Under the pieces are notes generated by a model. The model worked only from the letters and a program-made list of their open reading frames with translations, was not told the DNA's origin and ran no database searches. From Lachnospiraceae bacterium (lineage in GTDB: Bacteria; Bacillota; Clostridia; Lachnospirales; Lachnospiraceae): a stretch of DNA of 64,000 nt. The position numbers and the translations under genes were made by a program. The stretch covers positions 1 through 64,000 of the forward strand of contig JAGBMJ010000112.1 of assembly GCA_017634975.1 (NCBI GenBank). The letters are read 5' to 3'. The number at the start of each line of letters is the position of its first letter. Positions within the stretch are counted from its first letter, which is position 1. This document shows, piece by piece, positions 62,679-64,000 of the stretch.

Positions 62679-63017
62679 ATGGTAATCAAGAACGTAAGAG
62701 AACTGAAGGTTTATGCACTGAGTGGGCGCAACTACAAGCCTGTCCCGTCAATCCGGTTGATGGGGCAGTGGCTGGAGGCTACTGGGTTTCACATTGGAGA
62801 TCCGGTATTGGTCAGATGTGAGGATGGCAAGCTCATCATCAGCCTGGACACTGAAAGAGCGGAGTTGATCGAGGCAGAGAAGGCGTTTATGGAGAAGGAA
62901 ACCAGAAAACTGCATGAAAGATTCCTGAAGGAGAAGAAGGCACTTCATGCTCAGTTTGTCGCAGAACGGCAGGCAGAATATGCTAAGGATCAGGAGAGGG
63001 GGAAGGCCTATGTTTGA
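62679..63017 (+). CDS. SymE-like AbrB-fold protein
   Basis: A 112-residue protein. Its N-terminal half is SymE-toxin-like: YKPVPSIRLMGQWLEATGFH followed by IGDPVLVRCEDGKLIIS, the swapped-hairpin AbrB-type fold. SymE of E. coli is an SOS-induced, RNA-linked toxin. The C-terminal half is a charged helix (EAEKAFMEKETRKLHERFLK) not found in classical SymE. AAAGGAGG lies 7 bases before the ATG at 62679. It overlaps the next small ORF by 8 bases, a tandem arrangement often seen near clostridial phages and integrative elements. Confidence 0.8.
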   Translation: MVIKNVRELKVYALSGRNYKPVPSIRLMGQWLEATGFHIGDPVLVRCEDGKLIISLDTERAELIEAEKAFMEKETRKLHERFLKEKKALHAQFVAERQAEYAKDQERGKAYV

Positions 63018-63171
63018 TGCGAATGAACTTTCCGTTCTGGATCCAAAGTATTTCTCCATCATCTTTACAGATGCTTTTGATGTGACGATTATGAGCCGGA
63101 ATACAGGGCACTTCTGGTTTATTCATAATCCGGAGTATCCGACACCGGGGACATTAATGACTGTATCATAA
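63010..63171 (+). CDS. Small accessory protein linked to the SymE-like gene
   Basis: A 53-residue protein starting MFDANELSVLDPKYFSIIFT inside the end of the SymE-like gene, preceded by GAGAGGGGG. It contains DVTIMSRNTGHFWFIHNPEY. I have the impression of similar longer proteins beside SymE-like genes, where the chain continues past this point. The stop at 63171 may therefore be a truncation. Function unknown. The longer frame from 62947 overlaps the preceding gene and is rejected. Confidence 0.5.
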   Translation: MFDANELSVLDPKYFSIIFTDAFDVTIMSRNTGHFWFIHNPEYPTPGTLMTVS

Positions 63172-63173
63172 GC

Positions 63174-63347
63174 GTGAGTATCAGCCGCGAAGAATACGAT
63201 GAAATCTATCTTCGGAATGCAGATGGTGAAGAAGTAATTCGCAGAATCAGTAGAAGTGTTCCCGGAGATATGACGACAGAACCATTGGGGGTTAAGCCGT
63301 TATTTGATAGCGGTAGTTTAAACGTATACTATATTAGAGAAAGATAG
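63174..63347 (+). CDS. Putative 57-residue protein
   Basis: A GTG-started frame 2 bases after the preceding stop encodes SISREEYDEIYLRNADGEEV and further charged residues, ending VYYIRER. The composition looks like real coding sequence, but there is no good ribosome binding site. It could be an independent small gene, or an internal piece of a gene broken with its neighbour. Downstream, AGCGGC and GCCGCT (around 63353-63389) may pair as a terminator. Confidence 0.35.
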   Translation: MSISREEYDEIYLRNADGEEVIRRISRSVPGDMTTEPLGVKPLFDSGSLNVYYIRER

Positions 63348-63395
63348 CGCCAAGCGGCTTACCAGAGATAGCTCCGGCAGGCCGCTATTTTCATG

Positions 63396-64000
63396 TCAGT
63401 CTTTTTTATAAAAATTTGTCTCGTAGCTGTCGGCGCGGAGCAGGATATCCGGCATTCAGTCCGGAGATTTGCCCATCTGCTTACAGATCACATTCAAGTC
63501 AACACTAGGACTGCATTCGATGATCAGCTCATCATGAACGTGACCAACAATGAAGCTATGCCGGAGTGTCTTCATGGCATAGCAGAGGATGTCACGGCTG
63601 ACAGCCCGTACGATGTTCTCCACGAACTTCGGACCTTAGGATTCGATGCGTTCCCATTTCTTTGTGGATCCGACTCCTTCGTAGGTGACGGATTCGCCGC
63701 CATACTGGTTTTCTCCGATACGGGGTTTCACGTAGGAGAGCAGTCGGCCTGAGGGGAGCTTGATGAACAACATGCCGCTCTTATAAAAGAAACGGATCCC
63801 GTGTACTTCAGTCTGGATACGCTGCGTTATGGTGGTCTTGACGGCACGGTCGATGTCCCACCAGAAAGCGGTGATCATTGGGTTGGAGTTCCGCCAGGAG
63901 TTGACCAGCGGCTGCAGTTCCTCTTCGGTCAGTCCCATTTCCAAGGCTCCCATTGATTTCAGTGCTCCGACACTGCCGCCATAACCGAGAGCCAATTCTG
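63396..64000 (-). pseudogene. Phage family-A DNA polymerase, 3' part with two in-frame stops
   Basis: The minus-strand frame entering from beyond the window reads ALGYGGSVGALKSMGALEMG, then LPSGRLLSYVKPRI, the signature of phage DNA polymerase A. After ERIES it meets a TAA (63638-63636) where relatives have Tyr. The same frame then goes on with GPKFVENIVRAVSRDILCYA and the catalytic GHVHDELIIEC. A TGA at 63458-63456 stands where relatives have Trp, followed by MPDILLRADSYETNFYKKD to a final TGA at 63398-63396. No frameshift is present, so the gene is broken only by two point nonsense changes. Read-through or recoding is a formal alternative. Confidence 0.8.

Noticed and set aside
63393..63752. 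A 119-codon plus-strand frame at the right end
   Set aside because: It is antisense to the phage polymerase remnant, whose conserved motifs are on the minus strand.

Overview
This window looks like the chromosome of a low-to-mid GC clostridial Firmicute, most likely a Lachnospiraceae member. The support is a clostridial-style rpmG-secE-nusG-rplKA-rplJL-rpoBC-rpsLG-fusA-tuf block, AGGAGG-type ribosome binding sites, TTGACA/TATAAT promoters, a CIRCE heat-shock operator, and a DUF5717/DUF5716-like gene pair that I associate with that family. No tRNA, rRNA or CRISPR array was found.

Bases 1-10.8 kb are an accessory island of decaying mobile DNA. It begins with two tandem tyrosine recombinases whose inverted-repeat arms abut the severed 3' end of an IS66-type transposase gene. 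Next come a ParE/RelE-like toxin-antitoxin pair, small orphan genes between two copies of a 59-bp GGGACGG palindromic repeat, broken genes (CgeB-like glycosyltransferase, Rpn nuclease, DUF234-type ATPase), an intact AAA/DUF4143 ATPase, a Uma2-type nuclease, and a helix-turn-helix/HipA-like kinase with a small partner.

Bases 10.8-17.1 kb hold surface or flagellar genes: a Wzy/WaaL-type polymerase or ligase, two glycosyltransferases, a FliD-like filament-cap protein behind a long GC-rich leader, and an acidic orphan.

Bases 17.1-42.6 kb are the translation/transcription core, interrupted by envelope genes. CapA and an Asp/Glu racemase sit between rplA and rplJ. A dlt-like operon (adenylating enzyme, carrier protein, Ig-like/transglutaminase protein, MBOAT acyltransferase, SGNH-like protein, lipoprotein) sits between rplL and rpoB. 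Several core operons carry hairpins close to their promoters, including a canonical L10 leader.

Bases 42.6-53.1 kb carry a PrsA-like foldase lipoprotein, htpG (Hsp90) under a perfect CIRCE operator, and a tight four-gene operon: a 1190-residue beta-domain/solenoid protein, a degenerate Hsp70/actin-like ATPase, a TPR protein and a coiled-coil membrane protein. That operon is the best candidate here for an undescribed system.

Bases 53.1-62.6 kb are housekeeping: purC, purB, purA, an EamA transporter, pcrA, an Asp-rich membrane protein and an RlmD-type RNA methyltransferase. From 62.6 kb to the end there is a small accessory patch: a SymE-like gene, two tiny ORFs and, convergent to them, a phage family-A DNA polymerase gene carrying two in-frame stop codons.
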